Assembly (NCBI GenBank): GCA_964439625.1
Contig: CAYTPI010000007.1
Coordinates: forward strand, 62,001-126,000
Reading direction: 5' to 3'
Source of the DNA: CAYTPI01 sp964439625
GTDB lineage: Bacteria > Chloroflexota > Anaerolineae > Aggregatilineales > UBA3940
DNA length: 64,000 nt
The notes under the pieces were generated by a model. It was given only the letters and a program-made list of their open reading frames with translations. It was not told the DNA's origin and did not search any database. Shown here one piece after another: positions 53,159 to 61,304 of the stretch; position 1 is the stretch's first letter; every line of letters begins with the position of its first letter. Both the position numbers and the translations under genes were made by a program.

Positions 53159-54244
53159 CTACTTTGACTCGCTGCTAGTTACTTCTGCCGCTGTTGATTT
53201 ACCCAACTGCTCATCACGTTTTCGAGCCCGCGCCTGACGACGTTCCGCACGCAGCTTCTCACGCTCACGAGCGCGTTCACGACGGCGTCGCTCGCGATCA
53301 AGCTCTGATAGATACAGAGAGCGCTCTTTGTCTGAGACAGGGTCATCAATCCCAATGAAGCGCAGCCTGAGCTGCCCCAGCCGGTTTGCCAACACGATGG
53401 TGCCAATAATCAGAAATAGCAGTACCACGATCTGCGAGAACGTGATCGTTGTTGGCTGCCCTAACAACCGCGATAGCGTTGGCTGGTCTGGGCGCAAAAA
53501 CTCCAGGAAAAAACGACCCAAGCTTGAGAAGATCAAATACAGGCCGACAAATACGCCCGGCTTGAAGCGCTCTTGATATTTGTAGAAAAGGTATACCAGC
53601 ACACCAAAGACAAGCAACAGCCAAGCGGCTTCATAGAGCATCGTCGGGTGAAAGCGCGTTGTCTCTGGGAACTGCGAAATAGGAAACTGAGCCAGCCGAT
53701 TTTCGGCAGGCACGAGAATGCCGTATGTATCGGAGCCAGTTGGCGGGCCATACAACTCAATGTTGATGAGGTTACCAATACGCCCGATGGCATGCCCCAC
53801 CAGTAAACCAAGCAAGCCAGCATCTGCAATGACCCACGCCTTAGCACGCGGATTTGTACGAAAGAACAGAACAGCAGCCACAACCGCCAGTAAAGCACCA
53901 CCGAGGATATTCATGCCGCCGTTACGGGGCCAAATGATTTCAAAAGGGCGGCTCAATGAATAAGCGGTGCTGCCATCGACTAATACAGCTTGGGCGACGT
54001 ACCACAGACGCCCACCGAGCAAGCCCGCTGGCAGTACCCAAAGCATCAAGTCCCAGATGATATCCGGGTCTTCGCCCTCACGTTCAACGTGCCAGCGCGC
54101 ATAGGATGCGCCAACTAAAATACCGACAGCCGCTAAAATACCATACCAGAAGATCGGGAAGACTGGCCCACCGAGTGCCTCTGGCAACGGAATGCAGAAC
54201 GCGACTTCACGCTCTGACGCACACGTTACGAGTTGTTGCCACAT
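53159..54244 (-). CDS. lgt: Prolipoprotein diacylglyceryl transferase Lgt, with charged C-terminal extension
   Basis: A 361-residue membrane enzyme with seven helices. GRIGNLINIELYGPPT is the Lgt signature (G.R.GNF.N.E..G), and FHPTMLYEAAWLLLVF completes the active region. It transfers diacylglycerol from phosphatidylglycerol to the lipobox cysteine of prolipoproteins such as PstS and ThiY. An additional C-terminal tail of about 55 residues, rich in Arg/Glu (ERRRRERAREREKLRAERRQ), is absent from standard Lgt and probably lies in the cytoplasm as a helix. The gene lies downstream of the sulfatase gene, separated by a terminator-like hairpin. Confidence 0.95.
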   Translation of the reverse strand: MWQQLVTCASEREVAFCIPLPEALGGPVFPIFWYGILAAVGILVGASYARWHVEREGEDPDIIWDLMLWVLPAGLLGGRLWYVAQAVLVDGSTAYSLSRPFEIIWPRNGGMNILGGALLAVVAAVLFFRTNPRAKAWVIADAGLLGLLVGHAIGRIGNLINIELYGPPTGSDTYGILVPAENRLAQFPISQFPETTRFHPTMLYEAAWLLLVFGVLVYLFYKYQERFKPGVFVGLYLIFSSLGRFFLEFLRPDQPTLSRLLGQPTTITFSQIVVLLFLIIGTIVLANRLGQLRLRFIGIDDPVSDKERSLYLSELDRERRRRERAREREKLRAERRQARARKRDEQLGKSTAAEVTSSESK

Positions 54245-54264
54245 GACTTTATACCTTTATCATG

Positions 54265-54291
54265 AAAAAATAACGTGCGAATAACGCACGT
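54265..54291 (-). terminator. Rho-independent terminator between sulfatase and lgt
   Basis: On the minus strand ACGTGCG pairs with CGCACGT (54291-54285 and 54279-54273) around a 5-base loop, followed by TATTTTTT. It ends 20 bases before the lgt start. A possible lgt promoter (TTGACT 54347-54342, TAAAAA 54324-54319) lies upstream of it, so the hairpin may sit in the lgt leader. A second short inverted repeat (TGCGTT/AACGCA, 54315-54329) overlaps that -10. Confidence 0.6.
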
Positions 54292-54379
54292 CTTGCTTAT
54301 TAGTTTAATTACAGTGCGTTTTTAACGCAGATGGAATCTACAGTCAATTTGTACTTATTATTCAATGCCAGCCACAGAA

Positions 54380-55948
54380 TTACTCAATGTAACCGAGTGC
54401 TCTCAGGCGTTCAAGGATTTCTGGGTTGTTACTATAATCCTGTTCTTCGCCCTTAGCGGTGCCATCGCGGTGTGCCTCCGCAACAATTAGATAGTCTTCC
54501 ATTTCTTTTTCGAGATGCAAGATTGCGTTCTCGTACCCCAATGGATTATCTAACAGGTTGTTTAATTCGAGCGGGTCTTTCTCAATATCAAAGAATTCAT
54601 CAGGGCGGTCATCAACGGTCATCAACTTGGTTGTATTGTTGAAGATTGCACGGCGCATCTGGCGGCAGCGAAATTGATCGATGATCTCCGGGTTATTCAT
54701 CTCCATTACAGTAATAAAGTTTAGCGGTGGGAACCCTTCTGAGACTACGACCTCGTCATTCGGTTCTTTGTCTTTTCCTTCTACCGAGCGTGTAAGGCTT
54801 AACTCTTGGGCGCTGTGTCCATAGCTTTCAAACTCGACGCCAGCAGCCTCCAGCATCGTATGGAAGACGCGCCGGGCAGATACATGGAAATCAACTCGAT
54901 GCCCGGCAGGCATGGTTTCTGGGTAGCGGATGAATAACGGCACATGCACAACTTCATCATAATTAACAAAGGCATGCCCCATAAAATCATGGTCACCGTG
55001 GCTTTCACCATGGTCCGATACAACGATCAACATCGTGTTGTCAAGTGTGCCAGTCTGCTCTAAGGCTTTGAACAAGCGGTTTAACCGCCGGTCTTGGTAA
55101 GCAATCTCCGCGTCATAAACATCACGCAACAAAGTCTGCTGCATTTCAGTGAATGGCTCGATCATTGGCGCCACCCAACGATAGCTCTGTGTATTCCAAT
55201 GTTGCAAGAATGAGCGGGCCTCTTTATCTTTCAGAGTATAAGGGGCCCATTTATCCAGTACAGGGCGTGGCGGATAATACGGCAGATGCGTTTCCATCAT
55301 GTTTATAAACATAAAGAACGGCTGATCAGGGTGTGATGAGGCTTCATACTTGACGTACTCGGCGGCGTCATGGATGGAGCGCTTTGTATCACCTTTGAAA
55401 CGCCCAAGATTCGTCCAGATTGGCACGAGAAGTGGATTCATACTCGTTCGCAATATCAGCGGATTGCTGGCGACAGACTGGTTTAACGGTTCCAATATTC
55501 CTTGCAGCGTCTTATTGACTGATTGCTGTACTCTTTGCAGCGAGCTGATGTCGCCAATCTCGGGGATATCCGGGATCGATCCACTGTAGTTATAGAACTT
55601 CTCAAAGCCACGGTCGAGGCCGTTGTCTAACAGACCGACCAGCGGGTTATTACAAAGCCCGATGGTCTTATAGCCATTTTGCGCCAATAACTCTGCAATA
55701 GTTGGAATGCTATCCGGTATTTTGGCGTATGACTGGTTTGTTTGGTGAATAGTGCCATATTGACCAGTAAACATAGACGCATGGGATGGGACAGTCCACG
55801 GCGCAGTTGAGATGGCACGTTCAAATACAGTACCCTCTGCCGCAATTTCAGCCATTTCTGGGGTTGTATCCTTGTCATACCCATACATCGACATGCGCCG
55901 TGCTTGTTGGGTGTCTAGCACCAGCATGATGATATTAGGCTTTTTCAC
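54380..55948 (-). CDS. Sulfatase-fold (alkaline phosphatase superfamily) hydrolase
   Basis: A 522-residue protein with the sulfatase metal site: LDTQQARRMSMYGYDKDTTPEM at the N terminus and VVSDHGESHGDHDFMGH in the core. At the formylglycine site the C/S-x-P-S-R motif reads T52-V-P-S-H56, so no Cys or Ser nucleophile is available for formylglycine. A Thr nucleophile is typical of phosphoglycerol transferase and phosphatase relatives, so true sulfate hydrolysis is doubtful. No signal peptide is seen (MKKPNIIMLVLD), so it may be cytosolic. A terminator follows. Confidence 0.85.
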   Translation of the reverse strand: MKKPNIIMLVLDTQQARRMSMYGYDKDTTPEMAEIAAEGTVFERAISTAPWTVPSHASMFTGQYGTIHQTNQSYAKIPDSIPTIAELLAQNGYKTIGLCNNPLVGLLDNGLDRGFEKFYNYSGSIPDIPEIGDISSLQRVQQSVNKTLQGILEPLNQSVASNPLILRTSMNPLLVPIWTNLGRFKGDTKRSIHDAAEYVKYEASSHPDQPFFMFINMMETHLPYYPPRPVLDKWAPYTLKDKEARSFLQHWNTQSYRWVAPMIEPFTEMQQTLLRDVYDAEIAYQDRRLNRLFKALEQTGTLDNTMLIVVSDHGESHGDHDFMGHAFVNYDEVVHVPLFIRYPETMPAGHRVDFHVSARRVFHTMLEAAGVEFESYGHSAQELSLTRSVEGKDKEPNDEVVVSEGFPPLNFITVMEMNNPEIIDQFRCRQMRRAIFNNTTKLMTVDDRPDEFFDIEKDPLELNNLLDNPLGYENAILHLEKEMEDYLIVAEAHRDGTAKGEEQDYSNNPEILERLRALGYIE

Positions 55949-56132
55949 TACGAGACCTCCTCAAGAGGTTTTCCAATTGACAAACAGAGTGTTTTTAAAG
56001 ATAAAATGCAATTCTGAGTCAAATTTTTCTTATTTAGAAAAGTTTAGCGTAATGAAAAGGGTTTGCCTACAGAGATACGGCACAAAATGCATTAAATATC
56101 CATTCGATTCACAATTTCCCAAATTATGATCT

Positions 56133-56162
56133 TTGCAAACTAGCGCAGCTTTACGGTATCAT
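56133..56162 (+). promoter_or_regulatory. Predicted promoter for the thiamine operon
   Basis: TTGCAA at 56133-56138 and TATCAT at 56157-56162 are separated by 18 bases. Transcription would begin about 56168-56170, immediately before the riboswitch P1 helix. The remaining upstream gap to the divergent sulfatase gene shows no other element. Confidence 0.5.
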
Positions 56163-56175
56163 ACTACAAAAATAA

Positions 56176-56270
56176 GCAGTCACCGGGGGAGCCAATCGGC
56201 TGAGAGGGTGTTCAAACGACACCGACCCCAGAACCTGAACCGGGTAATGCCGGCGGAGGAAGGTTGTCGC
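56176..56270 (+). promoter_or_regulatory. TPP riboswitch (THI element)
   Basis: The aptamer core is complete: GGGGAGCC, then CTGAGA (56200-56205) and the stem for the pyrimidine arm. ACCTGAACCGGGTAATGCC and GGCGGAGGAA form the pyrophosphate and P1/P4 arms. Imperfect P1 pairing (GCAGTCACC with GGTTGTCGC) closes it. It binds thiamine pyrophosphate. It lies upstream of a terminator and a thiamine operon, so it is expected to switch transcription off when TPP is abundant. Confidence 0.93.
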
Positions 56271-56296
56271 ACAGAAAGAGTGTGGGGTTAATTACA

Positions 56297-56336
56297 GCCA
56301 CTTCTTCCGCTGATGGAGGAAAGTGGTTTTTTGTTT
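56297..56336 (+). terminator. Terminator controlled by the TPP riboswitch
   Basis: CCACTTCTTCC (56298-56308) pairs with GGAGGAAAGTGG (56315-56326) with one bulged A, followed by TTTTTTG. CTTCTTCC (56301-56308) can instead pair with GGAGGAAG (56255-56262) in the aptamer, an eight-pair antiterminator that is lost when TPP folds the aptamer. Confidence 0.83.
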
Positions 56337-56375
56337 CTACAGAATTTGACACAACAACGACAGAAGCGAGTTAAC

Positions 56376-57032
56376 GTGCCTTATAAAGCTGTGATCTTTG
56401 CCAATGGATTGCTGTATGATGGCGAAATACTGCACCAACGACTGGAAGATTTTGCGCCAGACCTTACCCTAGCTGCCGATGGAGGATATTGGCCTGCGCA
56501 TGAAGTGGGCTTTCCACCGAGTGTTGTCATTGGTGATTTAGACTCAATCGGTGAGAAACATGATATTGATGCCAACAACATCGACGCCCTCGTAATCGAT
56601 GCACCACCAGCTAAAGATGAAACTGACCTAGAACTTGCACTGCAACATGCGGTCGAGCAGGGGGCTGAATACATCGTCATAGTGACAGCGCTTGGCGGGC
56701 GAATCGATATGGCGATGGCAAATCTACTATTACTGCTACACCCCGTCGTCGAGGGTCTAATCGTTGAAGTTTGGCAGGATAGGCAGACGATTTGGGTGAT
56801 AAAACCGCCGGGTGGGGGTTGCTCAGGGCAAATTGGTGATACGCTCTCGCTGATCCCTTTTGCAGGTAATGCTGAGGGCATTACAACCCATAATCTTCAA
56901 TACCCACTGAACAACGAATCTCTGTTAATCGGCCCGGCACGTGGCGTTAGCAACGTTCTGTCAGAACCAGAAGCCTATATTGATCTCAAGAGTGGCTATC
57001 TGTTAGCTGTGCACACGTCCGGCAGAGCTTAA
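56376..57032 (+). CDS. thiN: Thiamine pyrophosphokinase
   Basis: A 218-residue protein. LAADGGYWPAHEVGFPPSVVIGDLDSIG is the TPK catalytic motif (D.DG...........VGD.DS), and later KDETDLELAL and VTALGGRIDMAMANLLLL complete it. The C-terminal beta domain binds thiamine. It makes TPP from thiamine and ATP. The GTG at 56376 follows GAAGCGAG. An ATG at 56313 is rejected because it lies inside the terminator hairpin. It heads the riboswitch-controlled operon. Confidence 0.9.
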   Translation: MPYKAVIFANGLLYDGEILHQRLEDFAPDLTLAADGGYWPAHEVGFPPSVVIGDLDSIGEKHDIDANNIDALVIDAPPAKDETDLELALQHAVEQGAEYIVIVTALGGRIDMAMANLLLLLHPVVEGLIVEVWQDRQTIWVIKPPGGGCSGQIGDTLSLIPFAGNAEGITTHNLQYPLNNESLLIGPARGVSNVLSEPEAYIDLKSGYLLAVHTSGRA

Positions 57033-57049
57033 ACCGCTAAGGAGAACCC

Positions 57050-57352
57050 ATGAACGATAACCGCATCATTAACGTTGCCATCCAGGTACTTCCATTGACT
57101 GAAGATCCCTACCCTATTGTTGATCGGGCTATTGCAGCTATTGAAGCCAGTGGCGTCACGTATGAAGTCGGCCCTTTAGAAACAACGATGGAAGGCACAT
57201 TAGACGAGCTGCTAGCGGCTGCGAAAGCTGCACATTTAGCTTGTTTCGATGATCAAGGTGTTCAACAGGTTGTCACATACATCAAAATTGCAGATGCTCG
57301 TGAGGGCACAACCATCGAAGAGAAAACAGGTAAATACCGTACTAACAAATGA
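57050..57352 (+). CDS. Thiamine-binding protein of the MTH1187 (DUF77) family
   Basis: A 100-residue ferredoxin-like-fold protein. IINVAIQVLPL, YPIVDRAIAAIEASGVTYEVGPLETTMEGTLDELL and VVTYIKIADAREG.TTIEEK match the MTH1187 family. These small cytosolic proteins bind thiamine or its pyrimidine. The gene lies 18 bases after the TPP kinase and overlaps the permease by four bases, consistent with pyrimidine or thiamine salvage. Confidence 0.87.
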   Translation: MNDNRIINVAIQVLPLTEDPYPIVDRAIAAIEASGVTYEVGPLETTMEGTLDELLAAAKAAHLACFDDQGVQQVVTYIKIADAREGTTIEEKTGKYRTNK

Positions 57353-58170
57353 CTATCGAATTTAAGCAGACCGACACACCAATCCTAAAGCCAAAGAAGC
57401 AGGCACCCGCATGGCTGGCTGATGTCTACCCGCCAACCATTGTGATTGGGATAGCCATACTGGTGTGGCACCTACTCGCTACGCAAACCGGCTTGACACG
57501 CTTCATCTTGCCATCACCTATCGATGTGATTGATGCAGGTTGGGAAACGCGTGATTTACTGTGGGAAGCGATCCAGATTACTTTATTGGAAACCATCATT
57601 GGTTTAACCGCTGCACTCTTGCTAGGGGTTGGGTTGGCGGCAGCGATTGACCTTTCGCCGTTTTTGCGCCGAGCCCTTTACCCAATTCTAGTCGCCTCGC
57701 AGACTGTGCAAATTTTGGCAATTGCGCCACTTCTGATTATCTGGTTTGGCTTTGGCCTGTTGCCCAAGATACTGGTGGTTGTATTGATCTGCTTCTTTCC
57801 GATGGCCGTCAGTACTGCGGATGGGTTGCGCTCATCCGACCCAGAACAAGTCAATCTACTGCGCTCAATGGGTGCGACCAACAGCCAGATATGGCGAATG
57901 GTACGGCTGCCAGCAGCACTGCCATCCTTTTTTTCGGGCCTACGAATTGCAGTCACCTATAGTATCGTTGGCGCGACCATTGGCGAGTGGGTTGGCGGCT
58001 CTGGAGGCTTGGGCGTCTACTTACTGCGCTCCAAGAATGCGCTTGCCACTGATCAAGTGTTTGTCGCTATGTTGATCACCACCATTTTAAGCATCGGACT
58101 GTTCGCTATCGTCTACCTGGTCGAGCGCCTGATGCTTCCCTGGTACTACGCCACACAACGCAATCTTTAG
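57349..58170 (+). CDS. thiX: ABC transporter permease, thiamine precursor uptake (ThiX-like)
   Basis: A 273-residue permease with six membrane helices of the nitrate/sulfonate/taurine type. The EAA loop is DGLRSSDPEQVNLLRSMGATNSQIWRMVRLPAALPSFFSGLRIA. GEWVGGSGGLGVYLLRSKNAL is typical of ThiX/SsuC members. The substrate is inferred to be hydroxymethylpyrimidine from the operon context. Its four-base overlap with the upstream gene couples translation. Confidence 0.85.
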   Translation: MTIEFKQTDTPILKPKKQAPAWLADVYPPTIVIGIAILVWHLLATQTGLTRFILPSPIDVIDAGWETRDLLWEAIQITLLETIIGLTAALLLGVGLAAAIDLSPFLRRALYPILVASQTVQILAIAPLLIIWFGFGLLPKILVVVLICFFPMAVSTADGLRSSDPEQVNLLRSMGATNSQIWRMVRLPAALPSFFSGLRIAVTYSIVGATIGEWVGGSGGLGVYLLRSKNALATDQVFVAMLITTILSIGLFAIVYLVERLMLPWYYATQRNL

Positions 58171-58200
58171 ACGTTTACTAACTTTTTGAGGAGAAAACTC

Positions 58201-59184
58201 GTGAAACGCTTTCTAATTTGGATAAGTTCTTTGCTTGCCACCGCAGCATTAGCTGGCTGCGCGGCACCTGCTGCGACGTCAAACGATGTCGTTCTGATGC
58301 TCGACTGGGTACCGAACGTCAATCACACGGGCATTTTTGTTGCAGAAGAACTTGGTTATTTTGAAGAGGCCGGTTTGAATGTCGAAATTGTACAGCCGGG
58401 CGAGGTATTCGCCGAACAGGCCGTAGCCTCCGGCAGTGTAGATTACGGCATTAGTTTTCAAGAGCAAGTTACGATTGCACGCGCCGATGACGTCCCACTG
58501 GTGTCTATTGGGGCTATCATTCAAGATAATACGTCTGGCTTTGCCTCACTGAGCAGCTTAGACGTTCGTTCCCCGGCAGACTGGGAAGGCCTAACTTATG
58601 GGTCGTTCTCTAGCCCGTTCGAAGCACCAACCTTACAATCATTGATGGCTTGCGCAGGGGCAGACTACGATGCGCTACAAATTCAGGATGTCGGCTTTGC
58701 TGACCCACTGCCTCTCTTACAAGAAGGCCAGATCGATATTTCATGGATTTTCTTTGGTACACAAGGGATTGCAGCACAACAACAAGGCGTTGATCTAAAC
58801 GTTGTGATGTTAGATCAGTACTTTGACTGCATCCCAAACTACTACACGCCGGTCATTATAGCTAGTGAGGACACAGTCGAGAATGCCCCCGAGCAGACCG
58901 CAGCATTCATGGAGGCACTGGCACGTGGCTACGAATACGCTAGCGAAAACCCAGCAGCATCTGCTGAAATTCTGAACACCAAGACGCCCGAAACGGATCT
59001 TGCTCTATTGGTGGCCAGTCAAGAATGGCTCTCACCACGCTACCAAGATGATGCACCTCAATGGGGCATTCAGGAAGCCAGTGTTTGGACAGACTATGCT
59101 CAATGGATGGCAGATAACGGTGTTATTGCAGAAATGATTGATTCTGACGCAGCCTTCACCAACCAATTCTTGCCGGAGCGTTGA
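58201..59184 (+). CDS. thiY: NMT1/THI5-like substrate-binding lipoprotein (ThiY-like)
   Basis: A 327-residue lipoprotein with a signal ending at LAGC (Cys20). VVLMLDWVPNVNHTGIFVAEELGYFEEAGLNVEIVQPGE is the NMT1/THI5 opening, and NSQ-type phosphate/pyrimidine loops follow. The GTG at 58201 is preferred to the TTG at 58186, as GAGGAG is eight bases upstream. It presumably delivers hydroxymethylpyrimidine or formyl-aminopyrimidine to the permease. The thiY label rests on context; the ligand is inferred. Confidence 0.85.
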   Translation: MKRFLIWISSLLATAALAGCAAPAATSNDVVLMLDWVPNVNHTGIFVAEELGYFEEAGLNVEIVQPGEVFAEQAVASGSVDYGISFQEQVTIARADDVPLVSIGAIIQDNTSGFASLSSLDVRSPADWEGLTYGSFSSPFEAPTLQSLMACAGADYDALQIQDVGFADPLPLLQEGQIDISWIFFGTQGIAAQQQGVDLNVVMLDQYFDCIPNYYTPVIIASEDTVENAPEQTAAFMEALARGYEYASENPAASAEILNTKTPETDLALLVASQEWLSPRYQDDAPQWGIQEASVWTDYAQWMADNGVIAEMIDSDAAFTNQFLPER

Positions 59185-59936
59185 TGACTGACGCAGTGCT
59201 GACAGTACAAAACCTGACGGTACGTTTTGGCTCGGTTGTTGCCCTGAAAGATACATCCTTCACGGTGCAACCGGGAGAATTCGTGACCCTTATTGGCCCT
59301 AGTGGCAGTGGCAAAAGCACCATCTTTAACGTCATCACCGGTCTATTGGAACCTACCAGCGGTTCTGTTAGCATTCATGGAAACAATGTATCGCAGGAGA
59401 TGCCGCAGGTCGGCTATATGCCTCAGCATGACTTATTGCTGCCGTGGCGATCCCTAATAGATAATTTGATCATCCCACTGGAACTCAAACACGTCTCAAA
59501 AAGCAACGCCTACAGCCGTGCTAGAGCACTTTTATCTAAGTTTGGCCTAGAGGGTTTTGAAGCAGCCTACCCAGCGACACTCTCTGGCGGTATGCGCCAG
59601 CGTGCGGCCCTACTGCGCACCTTTCTGACCGATCAAGATATTCTGTTGCTTGATGAACCGTTCGGCGCACTTGATGCTTTAACCCGGCGTGACCTGCAAA
59701 GTTGGCTGCTCAGTATTTGGGCAGAAAGTAAAAGAACTATTCTGTTCATCACGCATGATGTTCAAGAGGCTGTCTATCTTAGTGACCGAGTACTCGTGCT
59801 CAGTCAACGTCCGGGCCGTATTGTGCGCGGTGTCACTGTGAATCTGCCACGCCCTCGCAACCAGAGGATGGTGGCAGAAACTATATTCGGTCAGCAGCAG
59901 GCAGAATTATTGGATGCACTCGGTGTCACTTCCTGA
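59184..59936 (+). CDS. thiZ: ABC transporter ATP-binding protein (ThiZ-like)
   Basis: A 250-residue ATPase with Walker A GPSGSGKST, Q-loop GYMPQHDLLLPW, signature LSGGMRQR, Walker B ILLLDEPFGALDALTRRDLQ and switch FITHDVQEAVYLSDRVLVLS. This closely follows the SsuB/TauB/ThiZ group. The ATG overlaps the thiY stop as ATGA-type. It ends the thiamine operon, and a DUF402 gene follows 56 bases later on the same strand. Confidence 0.88.
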   Translation: MTDAVLTVQNLTVRFGSVVALKDTSFTVQPGEFVTLIGPSGSGKSTIFNVITGLLEPTSGSVSIHGNNVSQEMPQVGYMPQHDLLLPWRSLIDNLIIPLELKHVSKSNAYSRARALLSKFGLEGFEAAYPATLSGGMRQRAALLRTFLTDQDILLLDEPFGALDALTRRDLQSWLLSIWAESKRTILFITHDVQEAVYLSDRVLVLSQRPGRIVRGVTVNLPRPRNQRMVAETIFGQQQAELLDALGVTS

Positions 59937-59992
59937 TGCGCCACATGCTATACTCATTAGTATAGTTATATCAAACTATTCGGAAACGTTAC

Positions 59993-60475
59993 ATGTCAGA
60001 GCAGATTACAGTCATTAAGCTGGATGAAGAGGGTGAAGAGAAACTGCGCTACGATGGCGTGGTGCTTGATCGTGGGCGTACATATATCAAGCTGGAAGCC
60101 CGCTTTCAAATTGAAGAAGTACAGGTTGAGGGGCTGACCTTCCGCAAAAATGATCGCTTTGTGGAATGGTTCTACAGTGACCGCTGGTACAACATCTTCG
60201 AAATACACGACCGTGATGATGATCACCTAAAGGGCTGGTACTGTAACTTTACCCGGCCTGCCTTGTTTGAGGAGGGCGCGATCAGTGCCGAAGACCTCGC
60301 GCTTGACCTACTCGTCTACCCCGATGGTGATTATGTCATTCTTGATCAAGAAGAGTATAGAGGCCTTGACCTCCCCCAAGAGGAGAAGAGTCAAGTTCGG
60401 CGCGCACTCGGCTACCTCAAGCGCCGCGTTGAATTCGGCGAAGCCCCGTTTGAGGCAATTCACCTCAAACCATAA
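59993..60475 (+). CDS. DUF402 domain protein
   Basis: A 160-residue protein with the DUF402 pattern DRFVEWFYSDRWYNIFEIHDRDDDHLKGWYCNFTRPA and LDLLVYPDGDYVILDQEEY. Related enzymes such as FomD hydrolyse nucleoside diphosphates or diphosphate-linked compounds, using Asp/Glu/Tyr residues of this pattern. The substrate is unknown. It overlaps the convergent DUF2085 gene by 11 bases. Confidence 0.85.
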   Translation: MSEQITVIKLDEEGEEKLRYDGVVLDRGRTYIKLEARFQIEEVQVEGLTFRKNDRFVEWFYSDRWYNIFEIHDRDDDHLKGWYCNFTRPALFEEGAISAEDLALDLLVYPDGDYVILDQEEYRGLDLPQEEKSQVRRALGYLKRRVEFGEAPFEAIHLKP

Positions 60476-61304
60476 GCCCATCCCACGTGCCAAACAAAGC
60501 AAATCGCAGCGCTGCCACTATGCCTAACATCGTGAGTGTTGCTGCCAACCCAAATAGAATCATCGGCAGCGCATCTATTAGATCGACGGCTGTATTTTCT
60601 CGCTGAAAAATCGTCGTGAGCATAATCGTGTTGACTGAAGTCAAGACGGCAATTGCGCCAACTGCACTCACTAATGCCAGTGGATATAGAAAAACAGCAT
60701 ACTGACTGTAGACCATCGCGCCTAATGCGACGCCAATTCCCAACAGGGCTAGTAGATGCCACGGCTTATCAATGGTTGCCGCCCTTTCAGGTAGGGCCCA
60801 AAGAGTCGCGTTCAAAGAGGGCAGTACCAAACTACCCATTGTAATTCCATGGAACATTCCAGTTGTTAGCCGGAGAAAGTTAGTCGGTTGGTAAAGTCGT
60901 GGGGTTGTTCCAACGGGCAGCAAATGGCTGAATGAATTGGTGCCATCAAAGGCCCACCACGCACTAAAACCAACCAACACCACGACTGCCCAAAACGGTG
61001 GGTAATTAGCGGCTCGCTTTCGTCCGAATAATAAACCCGGTACCAGCAGCCCAACCATCACACCAATAAAGGTTCCGGAGCAACGAGCGCACATTGGCAT
61101 CTGCCGTCCATCCGGGAAGAGAAAAGAGCGCACTGTAATGCGGTGGCAAACAGCGTAGCCTACGGCGTCAGCCTTACCGTAGACCCCGCCAGGTGTCAGC
61201 GCCAACCATAAACCAGCAGCCGCTACGCAGGCTGTCAAAGCAAGCAGCAGCAGCACGCGGTCACTTGTCGTTTTTTGACGAAGACGTTGTAAGCTAGATT
61301 GCAT
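60465..61304 (-). CDS. DUF2085 family membrane protein
   Basis: A 279-residue protein with about six to seven membrane helices. CHRITVRSFLFPDGRQMPMCARCSGTFIG is the DUF2085 signature, with Cys/His residues that might bind a metal. The basic N terminus (MQSSLQRLRQKTTSDRV) is cytoplasmic. The function is not established. It starts on the final base of the ROK gene stop (shared base). Confidence 0.84.
   Translation of the reverse strand: MQSSLQRLRQKTTSDRVLLLLALTACVAAAGLWLALTPGGVYGKADAVGYAVCHRITVRSFLFPDGRQMPMCARCSGTFIGVMVGLLVPGLLFGRKRAANYPPFWAVVVLVGFSAWWAFDGTNSFSHLLPVGTTPRLYQPTNFLRLTTGMFHGITMGSLVLPSLNATLWALPERAATIDKPWHLLALLGIGVALGAMVYSQYAVFLYPLALVSAVGAIAVLTSVNTIMLTTIFQRENTAVDLIDALPMILFGLAATLTMLGIVAALRFALFGTWDGLMV

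Noticed and set aside
56313..56375. An ATG giving an N-terminal extension of thiamine pyrophosphokinase.
   Set aside because: The ATG lies inside the riboswitch terminator hairpin, and the extension adds 21 residues not seen in the family. The GTG at 56376 has a better ribosome-binding site.
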